A DNA stretch of 64,000 bases from CBDFKY01 sp965248995 (GCA_965248995.1 CBDFKY010000014.1:124001-188000); one strand, 5' to 3'; positions 8,382 to 17,684 are shown, numbered from the stretch's first letter. The notes: generated by a model from the sequence alone, not told the origin. Numbers and translations: made by a program.

Positions 8382-9551
8382 ATGGCAGTGACGCAGACGA
8401 AAGACCCGCTCGGCATATCGCGTATCTGCTGGCAGGACGTGATAGATTTCGACGCCGTACCGTTGAGGGAACCGGACATGGCTTCCAAAGTGCGCGCACA
8501 CCCGTCCGCGGATCGTGAAAAAGTAATCACAGCGTTGCAAAACATTGAAAATACGGAAAACGGTCAATTACTCTTTCAAGGTTTGCTCAGGGAGCAGTTG
8601 AACCCCGACCTCAATCATGGTGCGGGACTTAATAAAAAAGTCCATATGGTGCATGTGGATGCCGGTTCCGTCATGGCACAGGCCAAAGACCAGCCTTCCG
8701 GCGACAGATTCGTACTACTTAATCTGGATGAAATCAAGGAAGTCGGTTTTATTACCCCTGCAGGAAAACACGTTCATCCGCTGCGTGAAGATTTCCTGTT
8801 TCATGAATTATCCCACCTTTGCGATAAAAGCGGTCCGCAGCTTATAGCGGCGGTGAAAAAATGGGAAGAAAAAGCCAAGGAACATGAAATCATACTATCG
8901 TCTGATAAATATATTTTTGACATAGACAAAAAAGGCAGGCTTTTCATAGAAAACCTGCCTGCCGATCAGAAGGAAGCCCTTAATGATCTGCTTAAGGCAA
9001 AAAAAGACGTAAACGTCACCGCCGATCAATTCGCTGAACTCTACCATCAAAAATTGCCTTTGTTAGTCAGTAATCCCGTGCTCAAGGAATTGAGCGATGC
9101 GGAGCAAACATTTCAATCATTACGAATGGGGAGAGAAAACCAGGCGATGAACAGGTCGAACGCGTTTTTAGCGGAGTTCATACCTAAAATAGGTAAGGAA
9201 CCTTACGTTCGGGGTCATTATGATGCTGTCGACGTCAGTAAAGCGTTCATCTCCGCACCCGATGGATTCACGATGAATGAATTTCCTCTCACCCCTAAGC
9301 AACGGGAAGAAAACAATCAATTACAACAGCAATGGCGTGAACAATTCGGCGATCCCGTGCGCGACCCGCATTCCACCATCCAGCAGTTCAATCCCGTAGC
9401 CCTCCCCTCACACATGCAGAAACTGTTGCTGGACATTCCCCTCGCACCTTCGTTGTTACAGGGTAATATACAGCATATCTCCGACCATATCTCCCTAACC
9501 CCTTCACAAGTTACCCATGCGCAAGCTCAGAACAGCACGCGTGCGCTTTAA
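8382..9551 (+). CDS. Putative zinc metallopeptidase with HELSH motif, 389 aa
   Basis: An unfamiliar 389-residue protein with no signal peptide or membrane segment. At residues 141-145 it carries HELSH, in the setting FVLLNLDEIKEVGF...LFHELSHLCD, which is the arrangement of a gluzincin-type zinc active site. The layout recalls M91-type effector peptidases (NleD/HopH1), but this is inference from the local motif only; the third zinc ligand is not obvious. The C-terminal half is charged and glutamine-rich, helical in character. The gene has its own promoter, clearly lower GC than sdhB and maeB, and overlaps the end of xerD tail-to-tail by 4 bases. These features suggest later acquisition. Confidence 0.7.
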   Translation: MAVTQTKDPLGISRICWQDVIDFDAVPLREPDMASKVRAHPSADREKVITALQNIENTENGQLLFQGLLREQLNPDLNHGAGLNKKVHMVHVDAGSVMAQAKDQPSGDRFVLLNLDEIKEVGFITPAGKHVHPLREDFLFHELSHLCDKSGPQLIAAVKKWEEKAKEHEIILSSDKYIFDIDKKGRLFIENLPADQKEALNDLLKAKKDVNVTADQFAELYHQKLPLLVSNPVLKELSDAEQTFQSLRMGRENQAMNRSNAFLAEFIPKIGKEPYVRGHYDAVDVSKAFISAPDGFTMNEFPLTPKQREENNQLQQQWREQFGDPVRDPHSTIQQFNPVALPSHMQKLLLDIPLAPSLLQGNIQHISDHISLTPSQVTHAQAQNSTRAL

Positions 9552-10468
9552 GAATTTACCTTTTCTTTCGCTAGCGGATGCCGGGTCCGCACCAGTTCCT
9601 GCAGGTGCGGCTGGTTCACATGCGTATAAATCTGCGTCGTGGCAATATCGGCATGGCCGAGCAATGTCTGGATCGTGCGCAGATCCGCCCCCCCGGCTAG
9701 CAGGTGCGAAGCGAAGGAATGGCGCAGGGCGTGCGGATGGATCGCTTCCGGGTTCAGTCCCGCTCCCATCGCCGCCTCTTTCAGTAATAGTCCGAATCCC
9801 TGCCGGGTAAGATGCCCGCCCGCACTGCGCTTTGAAGGAAACAGCCAGCGGGTCGGCTTTTTCGCTTCGAACGCCTCCCGCACGCCGAGGTAAGCCTGCA
9901 CCGCCTGATGCCCGGCCGGATGCAGCGGCACCAGCCGCTCCCTGCCCCCTTTTCCGCGGACGCTCAGCCACAGGATATCTTCCTGCGGCAACCGCCGCAG
10001 ATCGTCGAGACGCAGCCCCACCAGTTCCGACACTCGCAGGCCCGCGCCGTACATGATATGCAGCATCGCATAAAGTCGAATGCCCGCCTTTTTCGTTTCG
10101 GTAGCGATATGATCCAGCAGCCGTTTCATTTCCTCTTCACTCGCCACTTGCGGCAGCCGCCGTCCTTTCAGGGTGACTCTCACGCCGTCGCAGGGATTAT
10201 CTCCGCGCAGTTCCTCCAGCACGGCGTAGCGTGACAGCTGTTTCAAGCTGCTGAGCCGCCGCGCCGCCGTGGTGCGTGCGAATCCTTTGGCCTGCATGGT
10301 GGCCAGCCAGTGTTCCACGTGGGTGCGGCTGAACGTGAGCAGGGTAACGCCTGCCGGCAGCGTCCCGCAAAAATTCTCCAGATCCCGACGATAGGCCTCT
10401 TCCGTATTGCGGCTGATAGCGGATTCCGCGTGTAGCGTGAGGAGAAAATCATCGAGTAGGGCTTGCAT
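9548..10468 (-). CDS. xerD: Tyrosine recombinase XerD
   Basis: Site-specific recombinase of 306 residues that resolves chromosome dimers with XerC at dif. The N-terminal SAM-like core-binding domain (about 1-90) precedes the catalytic domain. Visible catalytic elements are the arginine in GAGLRVSEL, the lysine in VRGKGGRERLVPL, HALRHSF (His, Arg), LLGHADI (His) and the nucleophile tyrosine in TTQIYTHV. The start at 10468 (MQALLDDFLLTL) fits the family better than upstream ATGs. It is divergent from the MoeB-like gene at 10523 across a 54-base gap. XerC-like alternatives exist, but the spacing and tail (HPLAK) fit XerD. Confidence 0.9.
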   Translation of the reverse strand: MQALLDDFLLTLHAESAISRNTEEAYRRDLENFCGTLPAGVTLLTFSRTHVEHWLATMQAKGFARTTAARRLSSLKQLSRYAVLEELRGDNPCDGVRVTLKGRRLPQVASEEEMKRLLDHIATETKKAGIRLYAMLHIMYGAGLRVSELVGLRLDDLRRLPQEDILWLSVRGKGGRERLVPLHPAGHQAVQAYLGVREAFEAKKPTRWLFPSKRSAGGHLTRQGFGLLLKEAAMGAGLNPEAIHPHALRHSFASHLLAGGADLRTIQTLLGHADIATTQIYTHVNQPHLQELVRTRHPLAKEKVNS

Positions 10469-10522
10469 GGAACCCAGCATAGACGTAGTGATATCCGTAT
10501 ACAATCCCGCGCCCCCGAGCTT

Positions 10523-11275
10523 ATGCCCTTAACCGATGATGACCGCCGCCGCTACGCCCGCCAGTTGCTCCTGCCGGAAATCGGGGAAGCGGGACAGGAA
10601 GCGCTTTCAGAAAGCCGCGTATTGATGATCGGCGCGGGCGGGCTCGGCGCTTCCGCGTTGTCGTATCTGGCGGCGATGGGGGTGGGAACGATCGGCATCG
10701 CGGACGCCGACATCGTGGAGCTTTCCAACCTGAATCGCCAGATCGTCCACGAGACGGGGGACATCGGCAGGCTGAAGGTAGCGAGCGCGAAGGACCGGCT
10801 CTTTGAACTGAATCCAGCGGTGCGGGTGGAGACCCATCCGGTCCGCCTGGACGATGCCAATGCCGCCTCCCTGATCTCAGCCTACGACCTCATCCTCGAC
10901 GGCAGCGACAATTTCGAAACCCGTTATATTCTCAACGAAGCCTGTATCACCATAAAGCGGCCTTGGATCTACGCCGCGGTACGGGGTTTCGACGCACAGC
11001 TCTCCTTCTTCGACGTGAGCGGCGGCACACCCTGTTACCGGTGCCTGGTCCCTGAAATTCCCGGTGGGCGCAACGATTGCGCGGAACGCGGCGTTATCGG
11101 CGCGCTGGTCGGCGTGATCGGCAGCATGATGGCGCTGGAAGCGGTGAAATATCTATGCGGCGTCGGCACGTCATATGGTGGACACCTGCTGCGATATCAG
11201 GCGTTGCGCGGCCGGTGGAAAGACTCGATCCTGTTACGTGATCCTGAATGCGGAGCATGCGCCGGCAACGCTTGA
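10523..11275 (+). CDS. MoeB/ThiF-family adenylyltransferase
   Basis: A 250-residue E1-like enzyme that adenylates the C-terminal glycine of a small sulfur-carrier protein (MoaD or ThiS type) in molybdopterin or thiamine synthesis. The nucleotide-binding GAGGLGASAL is at about 33-42, followed by the D-xx-SNLNRQ motif. The zinc-binding pairs CYRC and CGAC are both present, and NDCAERGVIG carries the expected catalytic cysteine region. The ATG at 10523 (MPLTDDDRRRYARQLLLPE) is the usual family start; an upstream ATG in frame would overlap xerD. No carrier protein gene is adjacent, so the choice between MoeB and ThiF is open. Confidence 0.88.
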   Translation: MPLTDDDRRRYARQLLLPEIGEAGQEALSESRVLMIGAGGLGASALSYLAAMGVGTIGIADADIVELSNLNRQIVHETGDIGRLKVASAKDRLFELNPAVRVETHPVRLDDANAASLISAYDLILDGSDNFETRYILNEACITIKRPWIYAAVRGFDAQLSFFDVSGGTPCYRCLVPEIPGGRNDCAERGVIGALVGVIGSMMALEAVKYLCGVGTSYGGHLLRYQALRGRWKDSILLRDPECGACAGNA

Positions 11276-11378
11276 TGCGAATGCTATGCCGCAACGCACA
11301 ACGTCATTTGGTTGTAAAACCCCGGTTGCCTCGGTACAACAGAGACTTACCCCATTCACTTCAGTATAGAGATCCCCG

Positions 11379-13664
11379 ATGAGCGAAGAGAACCAACCCA
11401 TCACCGACGAAGAAGCGCTGGAATTCCACAGCCGCGGCCAGCCCGGAAAACTGGCGATCCAGGCGACGAAACCGTTACTGACGCAGCGCGACCTGTCACT
11501 GGGATACTCACCCGGCGTGGCGATTCCGTGCAAGGCGATCGCCGCCAACCCGGATTCCTCTTACGATTACACGGCGCGAGGCAATTTCGTGGCGGTCATT
11601 TCCAACGGTACGGCGGTGCTCGGCCTCGGCAATCTGGGGGCGCTTGCCTCCAAGCCGGTGATGGAAGGCAAGGCGATCCTGTTCAAACGTTTCGCGGACA
11701 TCGATTCCATTGATCTGGAGGTGGATACGGCGGACGCCGAACAGTTCATCAACGCGGTGCGGTACCTAGGCCCGAGCTGGGGGGGCATCAATCTGGAGGA
11801 TATCGCGGCGCCGGACTGCTTCATCATCGAACAGAAACTGCGCGAACTGATGGATATTCCGGTGTTCCACGACGACCAGCACGGCACGGCGATCATCACG
11901 CTGGCCGGACTGATGAACGCGGCGCAGATCACCGGGCGGCGGTTCGAGGATCTCAAAGTCGTGGTCAACGGAGCGGGCGCGGCGGGTATCGCCTGCCTGG
12001 AGCTGATCAAACGCTCCGGCGTGCCGCATGAAAACGTGATCCTGTGCGATCGTCAGGGGGTGGTGTACGAGGGCCGCATCGGGGGCGATATGAACCAGTG
12101 GAAGTCCCCCCACGCCATCGCGACCGACAAACGCACCCTGCTCGAAGCGATGACGGGCGCGGACGTGTTCATCGGCCTTTCCGCCGCCGGTGCCGTCACG
12201 CAGGAAATGGTCATGGCGATGGCGCCGAAGCCGATCATTTTCGCCATGGCGAACCCGGTCCCGGAAATCATGCCCGGCGAAGTGAAGGCGGTGCGCCCGG
12301 ACGCGATCGTGGCGACGGGCCGGTCGGATTTCCCCAACCAGGTCAACAACGTGATGGGATTCCCGTATATTTTCCGTGGCGCGCTGGACGTGCGGGCCCG
12401 TCAGGTCAACGAGGAGATGAAAATCGCCGCCGCGCAGGCGCTCGCCGGTCTGGCGCGGGAGGAAGTGCCGGAAGAGGTACGCAGTGCCTACGCCGGGCGT
12501 TCCATGGCGTTCGGGGAAGATTACATCATCCCGACCCCGTTCGACCCGCGCCTGATCTACCGCATCCCGCTGGCCGTGGCCCGCGCCGCGATGGAAACCG
12601 GCGTGGCGCGCAAACCCATCGAGGATTTCGCGGCGTATGAACAGGCGCTCAAAGCCCGGCTCGACCCGACCGCCAACACCATGAACCGTATTTTCGAGCA
12701 GGTACGGGCGCATCCCCAGCGCATCATTTTCGCGGAAGGGGAGGAAGAAAAGACCATCCGCGCCGCGATCAGCTGGCGGGATTACGGTTACGGTACGCCG
12801 ATCCTCGTCGGGCGGGTGGAGAAAATCCACGCCATGATGCGCAAGATGAGCATTACCGACACGGACGGGATCGAGATTTCCAACGCGGCGATCAACCCGC
12901 ATGTCGACGCCTACACGGCGACCTTGTACGGCAAGCTGCAGCGCCAGGGCTTCTTCTACCGCGACATCGCCCGCATGGTGAAGAACGACCGCAACACCTA
13001 CAGCGCCTGCATGCTGGAAGCGGGACACGGCGACGCGCTGATCACGGGGCTGACCCGCTCTTACGGCCGGGCGCTGGATACGATCTCCCGCGTCATCGAC
13101 GTGCGCGTCGGACAGTTCCCGATGGCGGTCTCCGTCTGCGTGGCGAAAGGGCGCACGGTATTCATCGCGGATACCATGGTGCAGGAACTGCCGGACGCCC
13201 GGCAGCTTGCGGATATCGCGGTGCATACGGCGCGGGTAGCCCGTCGTTTCGGCCATGAACCGCGCGTGGCGTTCCTCTCCTTCTCCAATTTCGGCAACCC
13301 GATGCGTGAAAAATCCGTCCGGCTGCGCGACGCGGTCGCCATGATGGACGCCCGCACCGACGTGGATTTCGAATATGACGGGGAGATGGGAGCGGACGTG
13401 GCGCTCAACAAGGAACTGATGAGCCTGTATCCCTTCTGCCGCCTCTCCGCCCCCGCCAACGTGCTGGTGATGCCGGCCCTGCATTCCGCCAACATCGTCT
13501 CCGGCATGATGCAGGAGCTGGGCAACGGTTCGGTGCTCGGCCCGGTGCTGGTGGGGATGGACAAATCGGTGCAGATCGTCAACATGAACGCCAGCGTCTC
13601 GGATATTATCAACCTCGCGGCAGTCGCGGCGATGGAGGCGATCGTCGAGGTAGAGGCGGTATGA
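11379..13664 (+). CDS. maeB: NADP-dependent malic enzyme with C-terminal phosphotransacetylase-like domain
   Basis: A 761-residue MaeB-type enzyme that decarboxylates malate to pyruvate, yielding NADPH. The malic N-terminal domain (SLGYSPGVA..., VFHDDQHGTAI at about 160-171) and the NAD-binding domain (VVNGAGAAGIACLEL) cover about 1-430. From about 435 a phosphate acetyltransferase-like domain follows (RIIFAEGEEEKTIRAA...), which in this family is regulatory rather than catalytic. Full length for the fused type common in alphaproteobacteria. The last four bases overlap the start of the next gene (ATGA), so the two are probably translated together. Confidence 0.96.
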   Translation: MSEENQPITDEEALEFHSRGQPGKLAIQATKPLLTQRDLSLGYSPGVAIPCKAIAANPDSSYDYTARGNFVAVISNGTAVLGLGNLGALASKPVMEGKAILFKRFADIDSIDLEVDTADAEQFINAVRYLGPSWGGINLEDIAAPDCFIIEQKLRELMDIPVFHDDQHGTAIITLAGLMNAAQITGRRFEDLKVVVNGAGAAGIACLELIKRSGVPHENVILCDRQGVVYEGRIGGDMNQWKSPHAIATDKRTLLEAMTGADVFIGLSAAGAVTQEMVMAMAPKPIIFAMANPVPEIMPGEVKAVRPDAIVATGRSDFPNQVNNVMGFPYIFRGALDVRARQVNEEMKIAAAQALAGLAREEVPEEVRSAYAGRSMAFGEDYIIPTPFDPRLIYRIPLAVARAAMETGVARKPIEDFAAYEQALKARLDPTANTMNRIFEQVRAHPQRIIFAEGEEEKTIRAAISWRDYGYGTPILVGRVEKIHAMMRKMSITDTDGIEISNAAINPHVDAYTATLYGKLQRQGFFYRDIARMVKNDRNTYSACMLEAGHGDALITGLTRSYGRALDTISRVIDVRVGQFPMAVSVCVAKGRTVFIADTMVQELPDARQLADIAVHTARVARRFGHEPRVAFLSFSNFGNPMREKSVRLRDAVAMMDARTDVDFEYDGEMGADVALNKELMSLYPFCRLSAPANVLVMPALHSANIVSGMMQELGNGSVLGPVLVGMDKSVQIVNMNASVSDIINLAAVAAMEAIVEVEAV

Positions 13665-14536
13665 AACCCTGGACGGACCGGAAAGTAAAACGAAGCATTT
13701 TGTTCCTACCGGCGAATGACACCAGAAAGGCGCAGAAGGCCGCCACGTCTTCGGCGGACTGCGTCGTGCTGGATCTGGAAGACGCCGTATCGGCGGAACA
13801 CAAGGAAGCGGCACGCGCCAACCTCCTGCATATCCTGGATACGGTGGATTTCGGCGGCAGGCAGGTTATCGTCCGGGTGAATGCTATCAACTCCGAACTG
13901 GGACGATCCGATATCCGGGCGATCGCCGACCATCCGAAGGTCGATGCGATCATCCTGCCTATGGTAACCACCGCGCAGGATATCGACACGGCGGTGTCCC
14001 ATACGTCGAAGCCTTTATGGTTGTGCGCGGAAACGCCGGAATTCCTCTATAACATTCATGAGATACTGCCGGGCCATCCTCAGGTGAAGGCGCTGGTTTT
14101 CGGCAATAACGATCTGTCTCTGGCCATGGGTGTGGCGGCGGAAGAACCCATGTCCTACATGCGTGGCGCCGTGATGGTCGCGGCCCGGGCGAACGATCTG
14201 ATGATTTTCGACGGGCCTTCCCGTAATCTCGGCACGCGTCCGGGCGATGACGACACGATCCGCGAGGAGTCCGTTATTTCCAGACGTCTGGGATTCGATG
14301 GTAAATGCGTGGTGCACCCTTTCCAGTTATCCGTAGTAAACCGGGCGTTTACCCCTGATGTAAAAGAGGTTCGCCTGGCGGAAGAGACGGTAAGGAAATA
14401 TCAGGATAATACGGCGGGCGCTATTAATGTAGACGGAATGATGGTAGAAGCGCTACATTACGCTCAGGCGCAGGAACTGCTTACCATACACGAAGCGATA
14501 ACACATACCGGCCGTGAAAAATGTCTGTTACGCTAA
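13661..14536 (+). CDS. CitE/HpcH-HpaI-family lyase-like protein
   Basis: A 291-residue TIM-barrel protein of the citrate-lyase-beta / malyl-CoA lyase group. Visible are the N-terminal RSILFLPAND, CVVLDLEDAV with the metal-binding acidic residues, the RVN strand, LCAETPEF with the metal-binding Glu, and GFDGKCVVHPFQL near the C-terminus. GNNDL replaces the usual GTNDL. The segment after FDGP differs from the common FDGV form. It overlaps maeB by 4 bases, which suggests a role in C4-acid or CoA-thioester metabolism, but the substrate (malyl-CoA, citramalyl-CoA or other) cannot be read from sequence. Confidence 0.82.
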   Translation: MKPWTDRKVKRSILFLPANDTRKAQKAATSSADCVVLDLEDAVSAEHKEAARANLLHILDTVDFGGRQVIVRVNAINSELGRSDIRAIADHPKVDAIILPMVTTAQDIDTAVSHTSKPLWLCAETPEFLYNIHEILPGHPQVKALVFGNNDLSLAMGVAAEEPMSYMRGAVMVAARANDLMIFDGPSRNLGTRPGDDDTIREESVISRRLGFDGKCVVHPFQLSVVNRAFTPDVKEVRLAEETVRKYQDNTAGAINVDGMMVEALHYAQAQELLTIHEAITHTGREKCLLR

Positions 14537-14589
14537 CCATAAGGCCTGAATAACAGTTTAATCTTTAGTCGGATGAAAGGGGATAAGGA

Positions 14590-15258
14590 ATGAAAAAATT
14601 TATCATCGCATTGATCTTCACGGCGGTCCTGGCTGCAAACAGCGCTCCGGCGGCGGAAGCCACGGCGACCACCGACGCCGCCAAGGCTGCCATAACGCCG
14701 GCCGATCCGGTAGCATCGGCGGCGCTCCTCAAACAGCAGCCTTACGACCGGGTGCTCGGCAATGAGAGAGCGCCGGTGACGATCGTGGAATATTCCTCGC
14801 TTTCCTGCCCGCACTGCGCCGACTTTCATGAGAAAACCCTGCCGGAAATCCAGAAAAAATACGTGGATGCCGGGCAGGTACGGTTTCTGGTACGGCCTTT
14901 TCCCTTGAACGAACCGGCCCTGATGGGCGCCCAGCTGACCTACTGCGTACCGAAGGATAAATATTATTCCTTCGTCAAAGTCCTGTTTTCCATGCAGCAG
15001 AAATGGGCGATGACGCTGGACTACAAGGATAACCTGAAGCGCATCGCCCGGGTCGGCGGGTTGTCGGATGCGGAGTATGATACCTGCATGAGCAATAAGA
15101 AACAGCAGGAAGATATTCTCGCCGTTCGCAAAACCGCGACCGATACGCTGAAGATCGAAGCGACACCGACCTTCTTCATCAACGGCGAGAAGGTACAGGG
15201 AGACGTTCCGCTGGAAGCGATCACCAAAGTGATCGATAAGCAGCTGGCGAAGAAATAA
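14590..15258 (+). CDS. DsbA-family periplasmic thiol-disulfide protein
   Basis: A 222-residue secreted thioredoxin-fold protein. The signal peptide (MKKFIIALIFTAVLAANSAPAAEA) is followed by a linker and then the active site CPHC in SLSCPHCADFHEKTLPEI. The helical insertion typical of DsbA follows, then the cis-proline loop in IEATPTFFINGEKV. It resembles the BdbD/DsbA-like 'thioredoxin domain' class widespread in alphaproteobacteria and probably forms or isomerises disulfides in exported proteins. AAGGGGATAAGGA before the ATG gives a strong ribosome binding site. A fold-back repeat lies 15 bases after the stop. Confidence 0.88.
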   Translation: MKKFIIALIFTAVLAANSAPAAEATATTDAAKAAITPADPVASAALLKQQPYDRVLGNERAPVTIVEYSSLSCPHCADFHEKTLPEIQKKYVDAGQVRFLVRPFPLNEPALMGAQLTYCVPKDKYYSFVKVLFSMQQKWAMTLDYKDNLKRIARVGGLSDAEYDTCMSNKKQQEDILAVRKTATDTLKIEATPTFFINGEKVQGDVPLEAITKVIDKQLAKK

Positions 15259-15272
15259 TCTTACTCTCAGTT

Positions 15273-15424
15273 CCAGTCACGTAAACCTTTTTAGGCTAGC
15301 GAAAATGGTTGATTTGCGAGACTCGAAGCGCAGTGTACTTAAGGTACATGAGGCGGGGGGCCGCCCCCATCGAATCGCAGTAAATTGACCGTTTGCAGCT
15401 GCATAAAAGGGTTTACGTGACTGG
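15273..15424. repeat. Fold-back (MITE-like) element, copy 1
   Basis: A 152-bp sequence bounded by inverted ends CCAGTCACGTAAACC and GGTTTACGTGACTGG. The whole unit is an imperfect inverted repeat with arms of about 65 bp meeting near TGTACTTAAGGTACA. A second copy lies in the opposite orientation at 40221-40357. This copy carries a 15-base GC-rich block (GCGGGGGGCCGCCCC) that is absent from the other, itself palindromic. No coding capacity. Confidence 0.85.
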
Positions 15425-15452
15425 TTCTCAGTTACTTATCGCTTCGAGACCG

Positions 15453-16157
15453 TTATTCCGCAGCCATAGCGTTCCATACCGGGTTTTTAAGGTATTTTTC
15501 CACAAATAGCTGATGGGCGGTGGTCTCACTCGCCGAAGGATGAAAATAACGGCGAGGAAAACTGGCCGTGTACGCGCCATTGCCGCTGCCGCTTCCTGTC
15601 CGTTCAAGGACGTTTTCCTCCTGCAGACCGAAACTGGCCTGCCGCCCTCCCATCAATTCCAGATAAACTTCCGCGAGCAGTTCCGCGTCGAGCAGCGCCC
15701 CGTGCTTGACGCGGCCCGACAAATCGATACTGAAGCGGCGGCAGAGCGCGTCCAGACTGGCGGGCTGGCCCGGATATTTCTTCCGCGCCGCCGCCACCGT
15801 ATCGAAGGCGCGCTCAGCGCCGAGCGTACGGAAGCCGGCGCTCTGCAATTCGTAATTGATGAATTTCATATCGAACCCGGCATTATGGGCGACAAGCAGC
15901 CCGTCCCCTACAAACTCCAGGAATGATTGCGCCACATCCTTAAAAAGCGGTTTATCCGCCAGAAAGGCGGCGCTTAAGCCATGAATCTTTTCCGCATCGG
16001 CGGGCATGTCCCGCTCCGGGTTCAGGTATGCGTGGAAAGTACGTCCGCTGCGGATATAATCGAACATCTCCACGCAGCCGATCTCCACGACCCGGTGACC
16101 GCCCGCCGGGTCCAGCCCGGTGGTTTCGGTATCAAAAGCGATATGTCGTTCCGTCAT
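15453..16157 (-). CDS. dnaQ: DNA polymerase III epsilon subunit (3'-5' proofreading exonuclease)
   Basis: A 234-residue DEDDh exonuclease that proofreads for the replicative polymerase. Exo I is FDTETTGLDP at the N-terminus, Exo II is HNAGFDMKFIN, and Exo III is HGALLDAELLAEVYL with the catalytic His. The start at 16157 (MTERHIAFDTETTG) matches the family; an in-frame ATG at 16208 has GGAGG only 3 bases before it and would add 17 unusual residues. It is the last gene of a long minus-strand run beginning at yejB, and lies directly after coaE, an arrangement common in alphaproteobacteria. Confidence 0.92.
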   Translation of the reverse strand: MTERHIAFDTETTGLDPAGGHRVVEIGCVEMFDYIRSGRTFHAYLNPERDMPADAEKIHGLSAAFLADKPLFKDVAQSFLEFVGDGLLVAHNAGFDMKFINYELQSAGFRTLGAERAFDTVAAARKKYPGQPASLDALCRRFSIDLSGRVKHGALLDAELLAEVYLELMGGRQASFGLQEENVLERTGSGSGNGAYTASFPRRYFHPSASETTAHQLFVEKYLKNPVWNAMAAE

Positions 16158-16221
16158 AGGTCCGGTGTAGACGATTACGCGCCCCCGCGCAACCGCGGCG
16201 GCCTCCATCGGCCTCCGGTTG

Positions 16222-16815
16222 TCAGGCGATGGGCCGGATCGCCTTCGCCCGCCACCATTTCACCTGTCGCGCCGTTTCGGCATATCCTCCCCCGGTGGTA
16301 ATGACGCCGTCCGCATGGTTTCGTTTGGTATGGTCGTCCAGTTGACGCGCCAGAACGACCCCGAGCTTTTCCGGCGTCATGCCGGGCCTTTTCATGGCAC
16401 GGCGTGTACGCAACCAGAGCGGGGCGACGACCAGCAGCACTATATCATGGCGTGACGGGCTCTGCGATTCGATTAAAAGAGGAATATCGGAAATGACCGC
16501 AGGCGTGCCGAGTGCCGCATGACGGCGAAAGAACCGCTGTTCCATTTCCCATACCAACGGATGAATCATTGCTTCGATTTCCTCTAGGCGTGAAGGGTCA
16601 CCGCTTATCACTGCCGCCAGAGTGGGACGATGTATGGTTTGTTCCTTCACGGCCTCCGGAATATGCCGGGCGAACCAGCGGGTGACTTCTTCGCGCCCGT
16701 AGAGCCGGTGCACAGCTGCATCCGCATCGAATACCGGGAGTCCGAACTCCGAGAACATACGGCATACCACGGTTTTTCCTGACGCGATACCGCCGGTCAC
16801 CGCGATTCTGATCAT
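16222..16815 (-). CDS. coaE: Dephospho-CoA kinase
   Basis: A 197-residue kinase for the last step of coenzyme A synthesis (phosphorylation of dephospho-CoA). The Walker A motif GGIASGKT is at the N-terminus, followed by FDADAAVHRLYG, the CoA-domain aspartates, and SDIPLLIES as the Walker B-like strand. The ATG at 16815 is preceded by GAAGAG and overlaps the aroE stop as ATGA. This start removes 24 unrelated residues of the longer open frame. Coupled translation with aroE is likely. Confidence 0.93.
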   Translation of the reverse strand: MIRIAVTGGIASGKTVVCRMFSEFGLPVFDADAAVHRLYGREEVTRWFARHIPEAVKEQTIHRPTLAAVISGDPSRLEEIEAMIHPLVWEMEQRFFRRHAALGTPAVISDIPLLIESQSPSRHDIVLLVVAPLWLRTRRAMKRPGMTPEKLGVVLARQLDDHTKRNHADGVITTGGGYAETARQVKWWRAKAIRPIA

Positions 16816-17684
16816 CTCTTCGACTCTGAAATGGTCCGCACATGCGCTGCGAGCTGCTTTCCGACGTCCGGCGTCACACCGAACCATTGTTCGAATCCGG
16901 GAACGGCTTGGTGCAGCAGCATTCGCAGCCCGTCCGCCTGGCGACGCTTCAACGCTTCAGCGCTGCGTGTCATTTCGGTTCCGTAACGACCATAGGATAT
17001 ATCGAGATACACACATTTATCCGTATGGTTCCTGATCAGGTTTTCCCATGGCAGCATGATGGACTGGCCCGTGGAAAGCGTATTGATGACACATTGGATC
17101 TCGGGAGGAACCCGGGTAAAATCTTCCAGCGCGACGGGGTGGAAACGCAACTCCGGTGCATAGGGCTGAATGGTATGGATCAACGTTTCCGAACGCTCCT
17201 GCGTACGGTTGACGATCGTCAGCGACCGGCAACCCAGCTGCGCGAGTGCGTAGACCACGGCCCGGGCCGAGCCGCCCGCTCCCAGTATCAAGACGTTCTC
17301 GGTGGGGAACGCCGCTTTCGCCTGCTCTTCTTCAAGCAATTTCATGAACCCGTAAACATCGGTATTCATGCCGTGCAGCGTTCCGTTTTTCTGCAGAACG
17401 ATCGTATTGGTCGCCTGACATACGGCACAGACATCGTCATAACTCTGCATCAGCCGAAAGGCGGTTTCCTTATGCGGCAGGGTCACGTTGAAACCGACGA
17501 ATCCCGTTTCGACATACAGATTCATCGCCGCTTCAAACCGCGCCGCGTTGACATGCAGAGGCACATACGCGCCGTTTATATCATATTCACGCAACCAGTA
17601 TTCATGGATAGCGGGGGAAAGGCTGTGCGTGATGGGATCGCCGATCACACCGACCAGCCTAGCTTTACCGTTCCTAGCCGACAT
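16812..17684 (-). CDS. aroE: Shikimate dehydrogenase
   Basis: A 290-residue NADP-dependent enzyme that reduces 3-dehydroshikimate to shikimate in aromatic amino acid synthesis. The substrate domain begins with GDPITHSLSPAIHEYWL and contains FNVTLPHKE with the catalytic lysine and ATNTIV. The NADP-binding GAGGSARAVVYAL is at about 134-146. The start at 17684 (MSARNGKARLVGVIGDP) lies inside the last codons of ppsR, an 11-base overlap. Its C-terminus overlaps coaE by 4 bases, so the three genes look translationally coupled. Confidence 0.94.
   Translation of the reverse strand: MSARNGKARLVGVIGDPITHSLSPAIHEYWLREYDINGAYVPLHVNAARFEAAMNLYVETGFVGFNVTLPHKETAFRLMQSYDDVCAVCQATNTIVLQKNGTLHGMNTDVYGFMKLLEEEQAKAAFPTENVLILGAGGSARAVVYALAQLGCRSLTIVNRTQERSETLIHTIQPYAPELRFHPVALEDFTRVPPEIQCVINTLSTGQSIMLPWENLIRNHTDKCVYLDISYGRYGTEMTRSAEALKRRQADGLRMLLHQAVPGFEQWFGVTPDVGKQLAAHVRTISESKR

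Noticed and set aside
11766..13814. 682-codon open frame antisense to maeB
   Set aside because: It mirrors the GC-rich maeB frame, has His/Arg/Asp-biased composition and matches no family; maeB itself is certain.
16880..16905. GTTCGAATCC, resembling a tRNA T-loop
   Set aside because: It lies inside the aroE reading frame and no cloverleaf can be drawn around it.
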